DNA of 64,000 nucleotides, taken from Rhynchopus sp. YZ270_cl-10. Taxonomy: Eukaryota > Euglenozoa > Diplonemea > Diplonemida > Diplonemidae. The stretch lies in the NCBI GenBank assembly GCA_964035575.1, contig OZ037922.1:434001-498000 (forward strand), in the 5' to 3' direction. Below the pieces are notes generated by a model. That model made no database searches. It saw nothing but the letters and a program-made list of their open reading frames with translations, and was not told the origin of the DNA. The position numbers and the translations under genes were made by a program. Below are positions 48,074-61,500 of this stretch, piece by piece; positions within the stretch are counted from its first letter, which is position 1, and each line of letters starts with the position of its first letter.

Positions 48074-48487
48074 GGGTTTCCAGACGTTGACAAGGATTAT
48101 GTCGGAGTTCGTACTATTATCATACAATATAGTGTTCGAGCCTGAGCACGGTGTAACGCGGGTACAAAAGAAGAAAAAAAAAGGGAGGGAAAGAAAGAAG
48201 AAGAGCAGAAAAGAAAAGACAGGGTTCCACAAGGGAGAGGGGGCGACCATTTTTTTTTTCTTCTTTTTCCCCCTGCGCAAACCAAGAGCTTTAAAAAAAA
48301 GAAAAAAGAAAAAAAGTCGTTAGGAGAGATATGGTAAACGGGGTTAGAACTATTTCTTCTAGGGGGGTTTTTTTGTGTCTTTAGTTGAAGGGTTGGTTTC
48401 TAGGATTTCACCCCCCGCCCCATAGATCGAGAAAAGAAAGTGGAGTTGATAGTGCAAAACGCCTCTGGGACGCAGGCACTGACACTC

Positions 48488-48520
48488 CGCGGGCTATCGA
48501 ACCCCCGGAGTGTCACGCAT
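48488..48520. repeat. Hairpin GACACTCCG / CGGAGTGTC
   Basis: Nine-base stem around CGGGCTATCGAACCC. A looser relative lies near 9675-9705 (GACACTCCATGG...ACGGAGTTG). The preceding GGACGCAGGCACT occurs also at ~4550. It has T-arm-like bases but no tRNA cloverleaf. Confidence 0.6.
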
Positions 48521-48571
48521 GGGAGTAGTTTACAGGGAAGCTGTAAGCAGGTATACAGTCATTACCCCACA

Positions 48572-48622
48572 AAGAAAAGTTATATAAGATGACCCTAAGC
48601 CTCTCGTGCTTAGTCAGCTTGA
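48572..48622 (+). repeat. Family-1 hairpin element
   Basis: GAAAAGTTATATAAGATGAC, CCTAAGCCTCTCGTGCTTAG, TCAGCTTGATC. Intergenic. Confidence 0.88.
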
Positions 48623-48908
48623 TCAAAAAAAAAAGAAGAAAATACTCCCTGATCCTCATTTAGAAGGAGAGGCTGGCAATGTGTATAACATACGCAATGA
48701 ATAGGTTTAAAAAAAAAATGTGCAATAACGTTTGCACCGTTTTTATCAGGCAAAAGGCTCTGGCTCTCGTAGAAATACAAGTGATAGAATGGGTGCTGTT
48801 GGATACACCATGCAGACTGATTGGAAAGGGATTGTGTACCCTTTTGGGCTATACAAAACATGCAAAATACCTCCCCTCCCCCACATCCCATTTTTTCCCC
48901 GTTTTTTT

Positions 48909-48957
48909 TGAAAAACTTGGTTGTATTAGTGTAGACACCCGAGGATGAACTCCACTA
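48909..48957 (+). repeat. Family-3 short element
   Basis: Near-identical to 2415-2463, including the T runs on both sides, at 46 kb distance. Confidence 0.85.
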
Positions 48958-49192
48958 TAAGTTTTTTTTTGTTTTGGGGGAAATCAGAGTTGTTGACGAG
49001 CAATGGGGGGGAAAAGGAAACAAACAAAAAAAATTAAAACGGTGGCACTGGAAGGGGCAAACACCTCTACAGACTGCATAGAAAAGTGAAAAGGAAAAAA
49101 TACTTTCAAAGATGAATATATTCACCACGAATACAACATCCTTTTTTAAAAACAAAAATTGAGAATTGCGAACCCCTCCCTCCCCCAAAAAA

Positions 49193-49240
49193 AAGAAAAG
49201 TTTATAAGATGATCCTAAGCCTCTCGTGCTTAGTCACCTT
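49193..49240 (+). repeat. Family-1 hairpin element
   Basis: AAAAGTTTATAAGATGATCC, TAAGCCTCTCGTGCTTAGTC, ACCTT. Intergenic, ~260 bases downstream of the giant gene's stop. Confidence 0.88.
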
Positions 49241-49506
49241 CAAAAAAAACTGGCAAACTAAGATACAATGAGTGTCTAAGACACACACCTTTTAAAAAGA
49301 AAAAAAAAATTGACCACAATGAATGCGCGCACATATGTGAGCACACTTGACAGTGCACACACCGTTGGGAGAGCAACTAAACCCCGTCACCCCCCCTTGG
49401 TATGTCCGACACAATACAAAAAGGGGCTGGCCTCATGGTTACTTAGCAATAACTAACGTAAAAAATGTTCTGTCCCCAAAAAACACACAAATTTTTGGGC
49501 TATGAC

Positions 49507-52500
49507 TCACTCTGAAGATCGACCCCTCACAACAGCTTTCATATACACACAGAGCCCATCGCCACTCTCACCCACGCTCACTTGAGGAGGAGTTCCTGCC
49601 TTGCACAGCGCAAACTCGCACAAGGGACCTTTACTCAGGTGCAGAGAGAGGGGAGACGTCGCCTATTTCCTGGCTGAAGAGGCAGCTGTGAAGAGGGGGT
49701 ACATTGAGGGAACGTGGAGGGTTTTTGAAAATGTTTTTTGTATGTTTTGAAAGTGCTTTGTGCTCTGTTTAATTTTGCTTGATAGTTTTGTAGACGTTGG
49801 GTTGGAGAGGAAGGGCGCGTTACTTTATATGAGATTACGACTTATCCTCTTTCTCGGCCACTGTCAAATGTCCTTTGTTATTGTTTGTTTATTTGCTTGT
49901 CTTCGTTGAAAGAAACGAAAGAAAAAGAAAAGGGGTTGAAAAAAAGAGGGTACAGCCGGTACACCTTCCCTCAGGGTGTAACGTGGAGGGTTTGAATCAA
50001 CAGTCTTTAAAGAGGAATGCCTCTCGCATGCACACATCTAAATAGGGGAAAAAGGAAAAGTTTATAAGATGAACCTAAGCCTCTCGGTCTTAGTTACTTT
50101 GATCACATTCGTTATCGCGTAGCGGTTGCGGGGAGAAGAAAAAAACACACACAAGAAAACTGAGGCCCCCTTTGTGCGTCATCCAAACCAACCGTTCATA
50201 CCTGAAGGTATCGAAGTACTCTGCCTGACCCTTCCAGAGCTTTGCCTCCTTGCACTGCGGGCTGAAGAGCCAGAGTGTGAACACCGAGTAGAAGAGGAGC
50301 TTTGCAAGGTCGAAGAAGGCAGAGCGCCGTCCACGCAGGCCAAGGTACACTAGCTCGTCGATGATGTACCTGCGGTGGGGTGGTGGGGTGGTGGTTCGTT
50401 AAGAGATACTTTCACTTAATGTGAGCGAGAAAAGGGAGATCCTCCATACAACCAAAAAAACCCCAGGTGGAATAGATCGACCACACAAAAAAAAAGCACT
50501 ACCCAAGGGAGAATATAGGCAATATTCAAACCCCCGAGGTCATGCCCGGCTGAGCTGCTGCAGAACAGCAAAGGACTGTCTGGCAGATCTCTCTTCGTGC
50601 CCCTCTGCGACACCGCACAGTTCGTACATGAGCTTGTTGCGGAGATGTCTCGCTTGAAGTAAGCACTGGCCCCTCTTCCCCTCCACAATTTGGAAGGGGA
50701 AAAAAACACACACACACACACAACTCGGCTGTACTCCCAGCATACCTGAATTCAAAGTAGCGCTCACTCGCATTCTTGAGCCCAAGGGCAGCCCTGCGGT
50801 GTTCAGAGGGCACTCTTCGGATGTGTGCTGGCTCAACGTCTTCTGTCACATCTTCACTCTCGTCGCCTGAGCGGATGTCGACAGAGCTGCGGTGGGGGTG
50901 TGGTAAAAAAGGAAGGGGTTGAGTTGGGAACACTACAATGTGCCCACGCAATAACAAAAAAAGGGGTTGTGGTGAATGTGTTGACAGTACCAACTGTAAC
51001 AATGAAAAAATGGCTCTTGAAAAAAGAGAAGTTGAAATATGTGCCTCACACCAGGCGGACGGGGCAGGCAATGATTCTCCGCAGGGTTATCAAAGTGAGC
51101 TAGTGAGGCATTCCATTGTTTTGGCATGCACACGGTTTCCAGGGGAGGTTGAAGAGAAGGTCGCATTTAGTAAAGGTTGAAAGTGCAAAAACCGCCTTAT
51201 GATTAAGATAAATATTTTCAGTCGAAAGATAGAGTTTTGTCCATCAGAGCCTTATAAAAAAATGAACGTAGGTTGGTGTGGCAATACCTTTCCTCCTCAC
51301 CATCATAGAACTTAGCCGTAGACTGGAGTGCCTCGCGTTCGCTGCTGTACAGCTTGAAGCATTTGATGAAGCTCACGACCACGTCACGGATTCTGTAGCG
51401 GGGTGGGGTGTTACAAAAAAAAACAAAGAGTGGTTGTAAATATTCTGTGTTGATATTTTTTACTGCAATACGCTCCCTACCCTGGCCGTGAAGAGGTAAC
51501 CTCTGTGAGGCCAAAAAAGAAATCCCGCATCCATACCTGTCAAAGCAATCCGAGGCGTTGATCACATCGCGCCTGGGGAACACATTTGTCTTTGCCCTGT
51601 GGCTGTTCGCACCAACGAAGATCCGCAATGCGACGTACTGTTTGAAGTGTTGTATTGGCACGTCCCCAAAGAAAGAAAAAAAGGTTACAAAGAAGACTGT
51701 TCACGAAACCCACCCACACTTCCCATACCCCCCCCTTCTGGAACACCACATAACTCGTGGGAGACATCTCTCCTCGAAGCAAATGAAACTAATACAAAAT
51801 CCCTCTCATGCCCAGTGTACCTTTTTTGGTATTTCACCGGTGCACCGAAACACCCGAAAAAACGGTAACCTTTTTTTCTCTAGGTGATATTCACATTGGC
51901 CATTCTTTTGATTGAACATACCCTTCTCTCCTTGAAGAGGCCTCTGTTGTAGACCACAAAGTGTTCTTCTACGACAAAAGAGTCTACTTTGTCTTTGTGC
52001 GCATTTTTGCGGAGTACGTCTAGCTTTGCTGCGTCAAGGAGAATTTGCAGTTCAAAGGACCCTTTTGGGGGCAACGTCTTCAGGAACGACTGGGACGGCG
52101 TGTCCAGCACCGGCAGGCTGAAGATGGAGGTGGACCCTGCACGCACGTCAACAACCCCTTCTTCGTTGCTGAGGTTCGTCACGGTGACGGTGGAGGCGCC
52201 GGAGGGGACGTATGCAGACAGAGGTAACGGCTGGTGTGGAGACGTTGCATCACTGTCACGTCTCTCCCTCTCAAATATGTCGCTCCCCAGAACCGAAATA
52301 GACTCAGTAGAACAGCGTAAATGGGGGCGGCAACAGTTCGCCTGCAGGATAATCGTTTTGGGCTCTGAGACCATCCGACAGCGGATCATGACTTCAACGT
52401 TCATTACGTTCTTTGAGTTTGGTTCTCCCTCGATGGTGACTGGAGAGCCTGACTGCGCGGGGGTGTCGCTTGGTACTGGAAGCATCGAGTTTGCTTCAGG

Positions 52501-55500
52501 GACCTGAATCGGTGTCTGTACTGCGCTGTTCGTTGAGGGGAAGGTGTCGCTGACAGCTCCTGAGAAGGTGTCGGAGGTGTCGTCATCCTTGTCGCTCTTG
52601 AGATGTGCGCGCTCAATACCTTTCTTCGGGGGGGTGCAGGACGACCATACATAGACCCGCACAGATTGGTTCTTTTCAATCGTCAATTTATCAAACGGTT
52701 TCAAAACATGAAGAGAAAGAGACAGTGTAATGTCCAGTTGGACATCCTTCTTCGGAATGACATGAGAGAATTCTAGCTTCATTTTGGATTTGTTGACAAT
52801 GTCGAAACAATGATGCGACGTGCTTTGCCCATAAAATATGTCGCCCAGATGCAGTTCGTAGCCCGCTGCGCTGCGGCTGTCCCGCGCACTTTCGACACCT
52901 TTTTGCTTTCCATCGAGGATGAGATCGAAGCAATCCTTCCCTGCACGCCCCCAGGAGAGGATGTCACAGATGCACCGCACAGAGATCATCTCATTGCCAT
53001 ATTTAAACACGACGTAGGTCGTTAGGGTTCCAATCTCATCTGCGGAGGCGGTGAAGGCGATCTGCACCTTCTCCCTCGGGTTCACCCGCATCGAAGAACG
53101 GTCCACTGTCAACCACTTCCTCTCATTTGGCAGCCACACCACATCGACCCGCAGATCAATCGGCTCCGACCCCACATTCTCCACAGCCAGACTGCTACAT
53201 GGTGGCACACCTCCAAGCTTCCCAGGCTGCATACTCAACGAGTACAACCCCACCCCTTCTTGCTTGCACCGATGCAACACCAAAGACGGACCTGAATGTC
53301 TTGAAATCGCAGGAGTCTCCCCTCCTGCCGCCTCAATGTCATGCGAAAAGGCGCCTTTCTCTGATGCAAACGGTATCACCGCTTCCTTTTGTCCCTGCGT
53401 TTCCCCTCTTGGCAGACTGAGACTCACCTTATGATCGCCTTCTGGCTGTGGAAGCTGCTGCTGTTGTGTTGCATCTGGAGACGATGATAGTCCTTGCAAC
53501 GGTCGTACCTCTTTTTTCGCACTCCCGCCAATTCCTGCAATAGGTTTGAAGGTAGGGTGCGCTGTGCTGTCTTCCTCTGCTGGTGTTAACGTACCATCAT
53601 TCTGTCGAGAATGCGGTGTGGATCGAGGGAGAACGAGACGTTCCAAATCCTCTTGCACCACCTTTTCTGCAACAGAACTCCTCCTGCGGGTGTCATTATC
53701 ACTCCAGCTGGTGCCTGAGTCGAATGGGGGGTGGTGTGCTTCCGCACCCTCTTCCCTTTCTGAGAACGATTTTCTGCATTTTCTGCGCTTCGGCTTTACC
53801 CCTTCATTAGAATCAGCTTCGTCGTCTGTTGTTGGGGAGGAAGAGTCGGTTTGGGATCCTTGCGTTGGTTGGGTGGCGTCTGCTTCGTCTTCTGCTTCAC
53901 AGGATGATGTGTCTTCTGAAGCATCCGCGGCCTTGACTTTACCGTCACCTACATCCATCAATTCGTCGATATGCTCTGCCTCTGTGTTAGGTGGTACCTC
54001 TTCATAGGCAACGTGCGTTGGGTCGGAGAACCATACAGTGATGGCTGCGTAGGATAAGACACAGCGTTGGTCTTGGATGAACAGTACCACCTCGTTGTTC
54101 GCATCCTCGTCAGACCCGGTGCTCAACGCCGCTTTGACCCGAATAGAGTAATGCCCAAGAGGTGGGATCACCACCGCCTCATCCCCCTCAACCCAACACC
54201 GTACACCCTGCCCCCTCTCCTTCACAATGGTCTTCACATCAAGAAGCAGTGTGTTCTGCGCCTCCAATATATTAGCAACAATAAAGGTTCCTGCAAAAAT
54301 CCGTTCATTGTTAACCTTCCCACTTTCAATGAGGGTGAGGTGCTTTAATGAGAAGGTGTCGAAGGTGGGGGTCTGCGTGACGGAGCCCCAGATCTCTTTG
54401 GTGATGGTGGCGTGACCGTCGGAGGTGACTTTGAGTCCGCCGAGGTGGAGGGGGCGGGCAAGGGTGGCTTTGAGGTGGTCCTTTTCAAGCTCCAGCGCCG
54501 CTTCGTATGAAAGAGTGGTGTGGGTCTCGCTGGATGCAAGGTCCAGCTCGGACCCTGCGCCAGACTCCTTCCGCTCTAACGCCCAGCTCCCTGAATCTGG
54601 TTGGATATGCATATTAATCGGCTCCTTCCCTTTAGTAGACGCCTGCCGCCCTGATGCCACCTCCAACAGTTGTGCCCACATTATCTCAGCGACGTGAGGA
54701 CTGATGCACCTACCCGGGATCGGTGTGCATCGTACCCGCAACGCAGCTGTTGCTTCCTCCCCTTGGAATTCTAGCGCAGAGGCTACTGCTAATGAGGTCT
54801 CAAGAACTAATAGGCTAATGGAAAGGAAGTCTTTCATGTCAGGGCTGGTGGTGGCGGTGCAATGTGCGCGGGTGGGGACAGCTTCGGTACCGGGTTCGAG
54901 GCAGCGGATGGTGAGTTTTGCATCAGAACGGTAAAATTCTCCGTCAGATTCTCGAGGTCCGACCTTCAGCATGGAATCCAACACCAAAGGGGTCTCCGGG
55001 TTGCCTTCCTCAGCGTGGTGCATCATGAGGTGCGCGCTCTCAAAAACCCAGATATTCCGCTCCAAATCCGCTTCTATCAAAAGCGTATCGGTGTTGGCCG
55101 CATTATAAGAGTTGGTACACTGCATTTTACACTGCAAATTCTGTAGGCTGGTATCTCTATGGTCTGTAGGGGTGAGCACACAATGAATTGACAGCGTTGT
55201 GTCCGCAGGTACCCGCACTGTGCGACTCAGACTCAGCGGGGCGCAACATAACACCGGGGATTTGAGGGCAGGTTTACCGGATCCTGAAGCACGGGAATCG
55301 CTGTCTGCGCTGGTATCGTGCCGGGCAATGTCATCTTCTTCCTCTGGTTTTTCTTCTTCGACTTCAGGAATGCATATGGCGGGGGGAACCTGAATGACCT
55401 CTGCAACCGACTGCATAAAGAGATGCGGGCAGCACCGTGACTCAACAACAGGAGGGGTCAAGGTTGGTGTGAGGGTCTGCATTCCGCAGAGATTCGGGCT

Positions 55501-58500
55501 TTGGGTGAACTTCAGCTGGGCAGAATGCATCAACGGCTTTGGGGCAGGCGACCGAAGCGGGCTTCCAAGCAGGCCTCCTTGCTTCTGTTTTGCTTCGCCC
55601 AGATATCCTGGCGCAGAGGCGATCGGCTTTAATAACCCAGGAAGACTTTCGAAGTCCGACCGAATCGCTGGGAATGAGCATGACGTCTGCACAGGGCAGA
55701 CCTCCCAAAGCAAATTTGGTGGTGTTAAAATCTCCACTGCCGCCTCAATTCCGCTTTTATTAACCAAGCCTATGTTGAACGGAAGCTTTTCTGTCCCCGC
55801 CATTTTCCCGAGCGAGATTTGTTTTTGGTCAAATTCCACCTTCGGCACGCAGACCTCCATCGCAACGTGCAGCATCTGCGCCACCTTCCCTTGCGACAAA
55901 AACAGCCCCGTAGAATGGAAGTTTGTCTTCTCCACTTGGTGAACATAAAATGCAACTCTGCAGGTCAACGAAACGGGGCGAGCGTGGTTCAGCTTCTTCA
56001 GATCCCTCTGCAAGGTCTCCAACGGGACACATGAAGGCTCGACAAAGACCGTCACACTACGGTCCTTCGGCAATTTAAAACAGTTCCCCGCATCCTTCCA
56101 GGTCACCCCACGCGATACATAGTGCTGTGTCTGTCGTGTCGCCCCAGAAGCACTGCCTGGCATCTGTTGCGGATTCTGCGTTAACGGTGACCCCGCAGCA
56201 GCAGCCACTTTCGGGTACTTCGCGCAGGCGGTGTAGACGTGCAGGCAGGAGACTAAGGTGTTTGGGTCTGAAGGGACAAAGCCGTGTGTATCGCATTTTG
56301 GGAGAAGCCAGACGTCCGCACTGCTCCGATTCTCGATGATACACGACACCCGCCCGGTACTCACATCTGTTGCAAAGGTGCTGCGAATGTCTGTGTATGA
56401 ACTCATTGCTGCGCTGGTCCTCGACGTCGTGGCACTCCGAGGAGGCATGTGAAAGCCGTCCTCCCTGTCACCTCTTGCTCCAGGAGATTCGACCGTACGC
56501 GGGATATTCGCAAACGATGCACGAAGCTGTGTTTCCATGGTTAAGGGGCAGATCGGGAGTGGTGCAAGCTTCAACGTCGCCGGCTGCGAAGCGGTGGCCG
56601 GCGTCAAATCAGCCGACCCACCAATTCTAACATAGTTGGTGTCAACAAACATCAACAACGTCTTTTTAACCTGCGCCTGGAAAGAGGAAACATTACGGAA
56701 CATGATATGCTCCTGCGTCAACCCGGTGTCACGTGGTGTCATGACATAGCGCACATCAACAAAGCTATTCGGCGCAACCTCAGCCTCCGTAGGATCCACC
56801 CGAATCGTCGTCTCGCTCGAAGAAGACACGCTTAAGAGAAGCGGAAGCTCGCGGTTCTTATTGAACACCCGGAAATACCCTTTTGCATCCTGAATGTTCT
56901 GTCTATCATCGCCACTGTCGCGAATCTGCCTTCCCAAATCAACCACATGAGGCCCCGGTACAGACATCACAACACACCCCACCATGCATTTAAACGGCAA
57001 ATCCTGTCTCGAAACCACTCCACTCACATTGCCTACAGAGCGAATGAAGACAGACCCGACCAATCTCCGGCACTCCCCGCGCATGAGACGCGCACGCTCT
57101 AAACGGGGGTAGAGGAAGACGTACACGGAGACCTGCTCGCCAGGTTCGAGGTGGAGGGTGCGGAGTTCGTTGTTCTGTCCGGGTTCTGATTTGACTACAT
57201 AACGGTAGACTGCGCATTGTGCAGGATGGGTGGAGGAAAGCGAGAGGGTGACTGGCTCGGGCATGACGTTGCGGAGCTTGACAGACATCATTTTGCGGTC
57301 CGGTTCTTTTGCTCCATAGCGGTCTACCTGCTGCTTTGTGGCTAAATGGAGTGTCTCAAAGTTAAGCTGTTGTGGACTCACCTCTACGTGGTTCGTCGCC
57401 ACACCACACACCTTAATGGTAATACGAAGCATAACGTTAGACGCAAGACTCTTCACTTCTAACGCATACTTCTGCAACTTCCCGCACAATGGAGTAATCG
57501 AGAAGGTTAATACCTGGGGACAACCTGGTTCTACCCGCCCATTTTTTTGATCGACCTTCACTACAGCATCCTTCGCAGCCTGCATCGCCGGGGTCGGCCA
57601 TGAAGAGGACTGCGGCGGAGCATTCACCGTACTCTGATGCGGTCTCCCTTCAGGAAAGATAATCCCTTCCTCCTCCTCTTCGTCCTTCCCTTCTGCTGTA
57701 GAAGCGTCGGAAACCTCTGGTGGGTCGGTCGCGTATACTCCGCCTACCCTTTTATGCTGTAATATGACATAACCTACCGGAGCATGCAATGCCCTCAGAT
57801 CCAATGTTTTACACCGTGTCTCCCCGATGCGGACCTTCCCAAAATCAAGCAAAGTAGTAGACAGCTCTAACACCCCTGCAGAAGGGGTGGCTGTGGTCTC
57901 CATTCTCACCTCATCTTCCTCTTCGCATGCTGGAAACGAAGGAACCGCCAAAGACGGAAGCGGGCTGGCAGCTTTCAATGAACATGGAGAAGTTGGTTGA
58001 ACTGGAGTAGGGGATTTACTGCTTGCTGGAAGCGCTGGGGTTGCGGGGACATCTTCGTCACCGCTTGCAGTCGAAAACCTTCTCGTCAAATCTGTGCATG
58101 GGTCTTCATCGAGAATCACTCCTTTCAGCGTTTCTGGGGACAACGGGACTATATCTCTCAAAGAAACCGAATCTGTCTCCTGCAGAACCGCAGACGGGGG
58201 TGGTGTCCGATCCAATGCCGGAGGGGTTGAACAAGGGAGTCTCCGATCCGCTGCGTCCCTCTCTTCCCCATCGGATGTGCTTTGAACCTGCACCTCCCCT
58301 TCATCCGCAGATAAAATTAGAGGTTGTGTTTCTTCTTTATCCCCCTTAGATGACGTTTGCGAAGACGATCCAAATGGGAGAGACTTACCTCCTGCATCAT
58401 TTAACCGAAAGGTGATCCTTGCAGATTGCTGCACCTCTTTGTCTCTGGTCTCACTGATATTGAAATCGAGGGAAACTTCTTCGGGGTGATCAATGGGTAA

Positions 58501-61500
58501 CTTAAGTGCAGAAGGGGAACGAACATCAGGAGAGGCATAACGCATAATATGAACGACTACAGCAATGCTGAGCGTACCCCCTGTAGGGGTAGATCTGGTA
58601 CGATAAGAGGTTTTCCCGGATTGGTCGGAAAAATGGACGCGTTCTGCATTGCGTGGGGTGCTCTCGTCATCCGATGAGAGGTCGCCGTCTTCTGTAGTGG
58701 TTTGTCCCGATGCGTGAAGCCGTTTGAGTTTTTCAATTCGTTTGCCCATTCGCAAGACACTCTCCTCCTTCTTCTTTCGCATTAACCCTTTGATTTGTTG
58801 CTCCAGCTTTTCGATTTCTTCTTCAATAGATGAAGATAAAACTGCCTGCGCCCTGACGGTTTCGATATCTAAATCAACCGTCATCGTCACACCAAGCTGC
58901 GTCAACGGGGATCTCGTTGATATAAGATACTCTCTCGGGGCCTTCCCGATATTATTCACCGTGAATTTGGTTTTGACTACACCAACGGAAGATGGAGCGG
59001 AGTGCTCCTCTGGGAGTGGTGTCGGGCTCGGCCTATCACGGAAATGAACGACACCAAGATCCATGACGCTAGGCTTAATCTCAAAGGTATCAATTTTATT
59101 GACCTCCGCCTTGATCACCAAGGTTCGGGTCACCGCAGGGTCCAGAATGTTTGTGAAGGTCAGCTTTTCATTGAATTTCCCTTTCTGTGATGGGGTAAAC
59201 TGCAGTTCAATACTCCTTCTCGCAAATGGACGGATTAATCCTGAATATTGATGGTCCCTCGAAGATTCGATTTTTAATTGAGTAGATTCCATGGAATGTG
59301 ACAGCGTCGCCTGGAACAACAGAGGTAGTGATGAAGTGTTGGTCACCGGCACCGTTTTGGTTTTCTTCTCCCCCATCCCTAGGGACCCAAGATTGATGTT
59401 TTGCTGTCCAATTTCAAAGGAGGAAACGCCAAGTTGGAGGCAAATCGGGATGATTCGCTCTCCTATTTGAGATTCCTGGTTTTTGACGGAGATTTTGAGG
59501 GTTTCGTCTCGGGAGCCTCGTTTTGCGAGAGATTCTTTATCGCACGAGGGAATCATGAAGAGAATGTAGAAGACGGTTTCGCTGCCAGGCTCTCCTTCGG
59601 GCTCGAGAACGACCTCTTGGGTGAGAAGAATGTTCGATGTGGCAATTGCTTCTTCTAGATTCTGTTTTAACTGTTGAATGTGTTCGATGTACGCCAGCTC
59701 GTCTGCACGGTCTCTCTCTGGTAGCATCTTGAGGTATCCCTCCTTCGCTGCAGGAAGAAGCTTGTCACCACCACCGATATTTGTGGATACGTAAATCCCC
59801 ATCCAAGAAGGGCGGCTCACTTCCAATCCAAGAACCAATTTGGTGCTACGTTTGTTTTTGACAGCAAAGCCACGCAACGAAGGAAATCCTATTGCAACCT
59901 CAACCGACACCCCTGAGCGGTACAGCTGGCTCTCCTTGACGGGGTTGCGGGAAATGACGCCGCTGGATGATTCGCGCTCTTTGCTAGACGAAGACGATTT
60001 GTTCTCATGGAGATACGTTAAGCTATAGTACAAAGCGTTAATCGATGCTGCAGAGTCGATGTTGTTTGAAGACACATTAATCACCGCAATGTCCCTCGCG
60101 TTGTTGCAGTTTCGTACAAAAACCTGCTTTGAGAAGGAAGGGTTTACCTTATGGGGGACGATCTGAAATTCTAATTGTGCTGCCGTGTTTTCACGTACAA
60201 GAACCCGTTTACCACAGGCGGCGCTCATAATTTTTGAGTCATATTCGATGCTAAGCTCTGCAGGGAGTTGCGTAGGGTTGACGATTGAAACGTAGCAGGA
60301 CGCTTTTTCGCCGATTTTGGAGTCGCCAAAATCGATTGTTTTCTCCATAACTTCGACCCGAGAGGTGCACACCATCGCACGGCAGGAAATGGTTTTGTAA
60401 TAATTCGGTTTCCGCTCCGCTGCTTCGTTCATATTCGAATGCTGTTCCGCCTCCTCCCCTTCTTCGATGATCGTTGTGCGCGCAAAGAGACGAAATTTTA
60501 TTGACTGCAATTTATCGTATTTCCTATCCGTCGAGAGGTCTGGAGTATAGCACACTTCAACCCACTGCGTCGCACCTGGTTTGACCACCATATCACATAG
60601 GTCATCATGGGTGTGGTTGGTATGCGCATGATGAGTAGATCCGCGCTTTGAGCTGGATGTTTGGTTTGCTTGGGAAACTCTGGTTTCATAGGCGCGTACA
60701 CCAAGGGTGCCCTTCGCTTTGTCGCGGGAATCGTCAGATTCATGATCAAATGAGACCCTGCAAGGTCGCAAGCTTTGGTTCTTCAACTCCATTTTCTGAT
60801 ACACCGTCTTCCCACCATAGCAGCTCCCAAAATCAAGAAAGCTCTTCCCCGCAGGCAGATTAATATCAATCACCGGGCGTGTCTCCTCCACAGCATTCGA
60901 GATTGATGCGCAGACTGAAATGTAGTGGCAGGTCTGATCGCTCAAATTTTCTACTGCAAGGATGATGACATGCTCTCCGGCGGCGTCAAGCTTTAACGGA
61001 GAAACGTGAACCTGAACTCTGCGGAATAAATGTGCGTCTAAAACGATGCTCCGATCCAATACCGCTTCTGAAGTATCCGCAAACGTAAAGGTAAACCCCA
61101 GAGAAGAGGACCCCTTCACAACCTGTATCATAAACTGCACCGGAACGTTCGATTTGTTAATTATCGTAAAATCCTGCACAGAAGAAACCTCCTTTGAAGT
61201 ATGGCTCAACGTTCCAAAATCAAGCTCCGTACAGATCGCCCCATTTTCAGTCTGCAACTCCAACACCGACGCACAACATCTACACGAAAACTTAATTTTC
61301 ACCCTCGCAGACCTCCCATCCTCGGTTCCCGCATTGAAAACGATGTCGCCGGTTTCTTTAAAATCTGTGATAAGACCTGGGGCCGCTCCGGTAGCAACCT
61401 GTTGTGGGTTTGCTTTGGGAATTTCTGGTCGGTATGAGAGGACAATCGTTTTGGTGCTTTTTGCAGGAATTTCGATGGTTTTGACGAGGTTGACGTAGTT

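Larger units (their letters stand above)
47530..49506. other. Intergenic repeat-bearing region
   Basis: No gene that I can support. It includes family-1 (48572, 49193) and family-3 (48909) elements, a hairpin near 48488-48518 (GACACTCCG...CGGAGTGTC), and A/T homopolymers. A loose family-1 relative at 47908-47970 shares CGTTTATAAGATGA and ATCGTACAGCATCAGCTG with the element in spacer copy 3. Confidence 0.55.
49507..51788 (-). other. Distal exon cluster of the giant gene (exons 2-8)
   Basis: Exons on the minus strand: 51788-51729, 51637-51537, 51392-51288, 50886-50746, 50672-50550, 50369-50202, 49633-49507. The first two junctions are phase 0; the other five are all phase 2. Donors read GTATGT, GTATGG, GTATGG, GTATTG, GTATGC, (none), GTATGA. 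Several acceptors read CCCCACCGCAG or similar. Exons 2-8 add ~274 residues (for example ALRIFVGANSHRAKTNVFPR, YIIDELVYLGLRG) and end exactly at a TGA in frame. The order and phases are consistent throughout, which is strong support. The exon at 50672-50550 is less certain: its frame is protein-like (HLRNKLMYELCGVAEGHEER) but no GT follows its end. Confidence 0.75.

Noticed and set aside
48488-48520. T-arm-like CTATCGAACCC suggesting a tRNA
   Set aside because: It is the loop of a simple hairpin; no cloverleaf.
51540-51782. MSPTSYVVF as the start of a separate gene
   Set aside because: The exon joins in phase to the giant gene's exon 1 through GTATGT donor and TATTAG acceptor, and continues in frame to a stop seven exons later.
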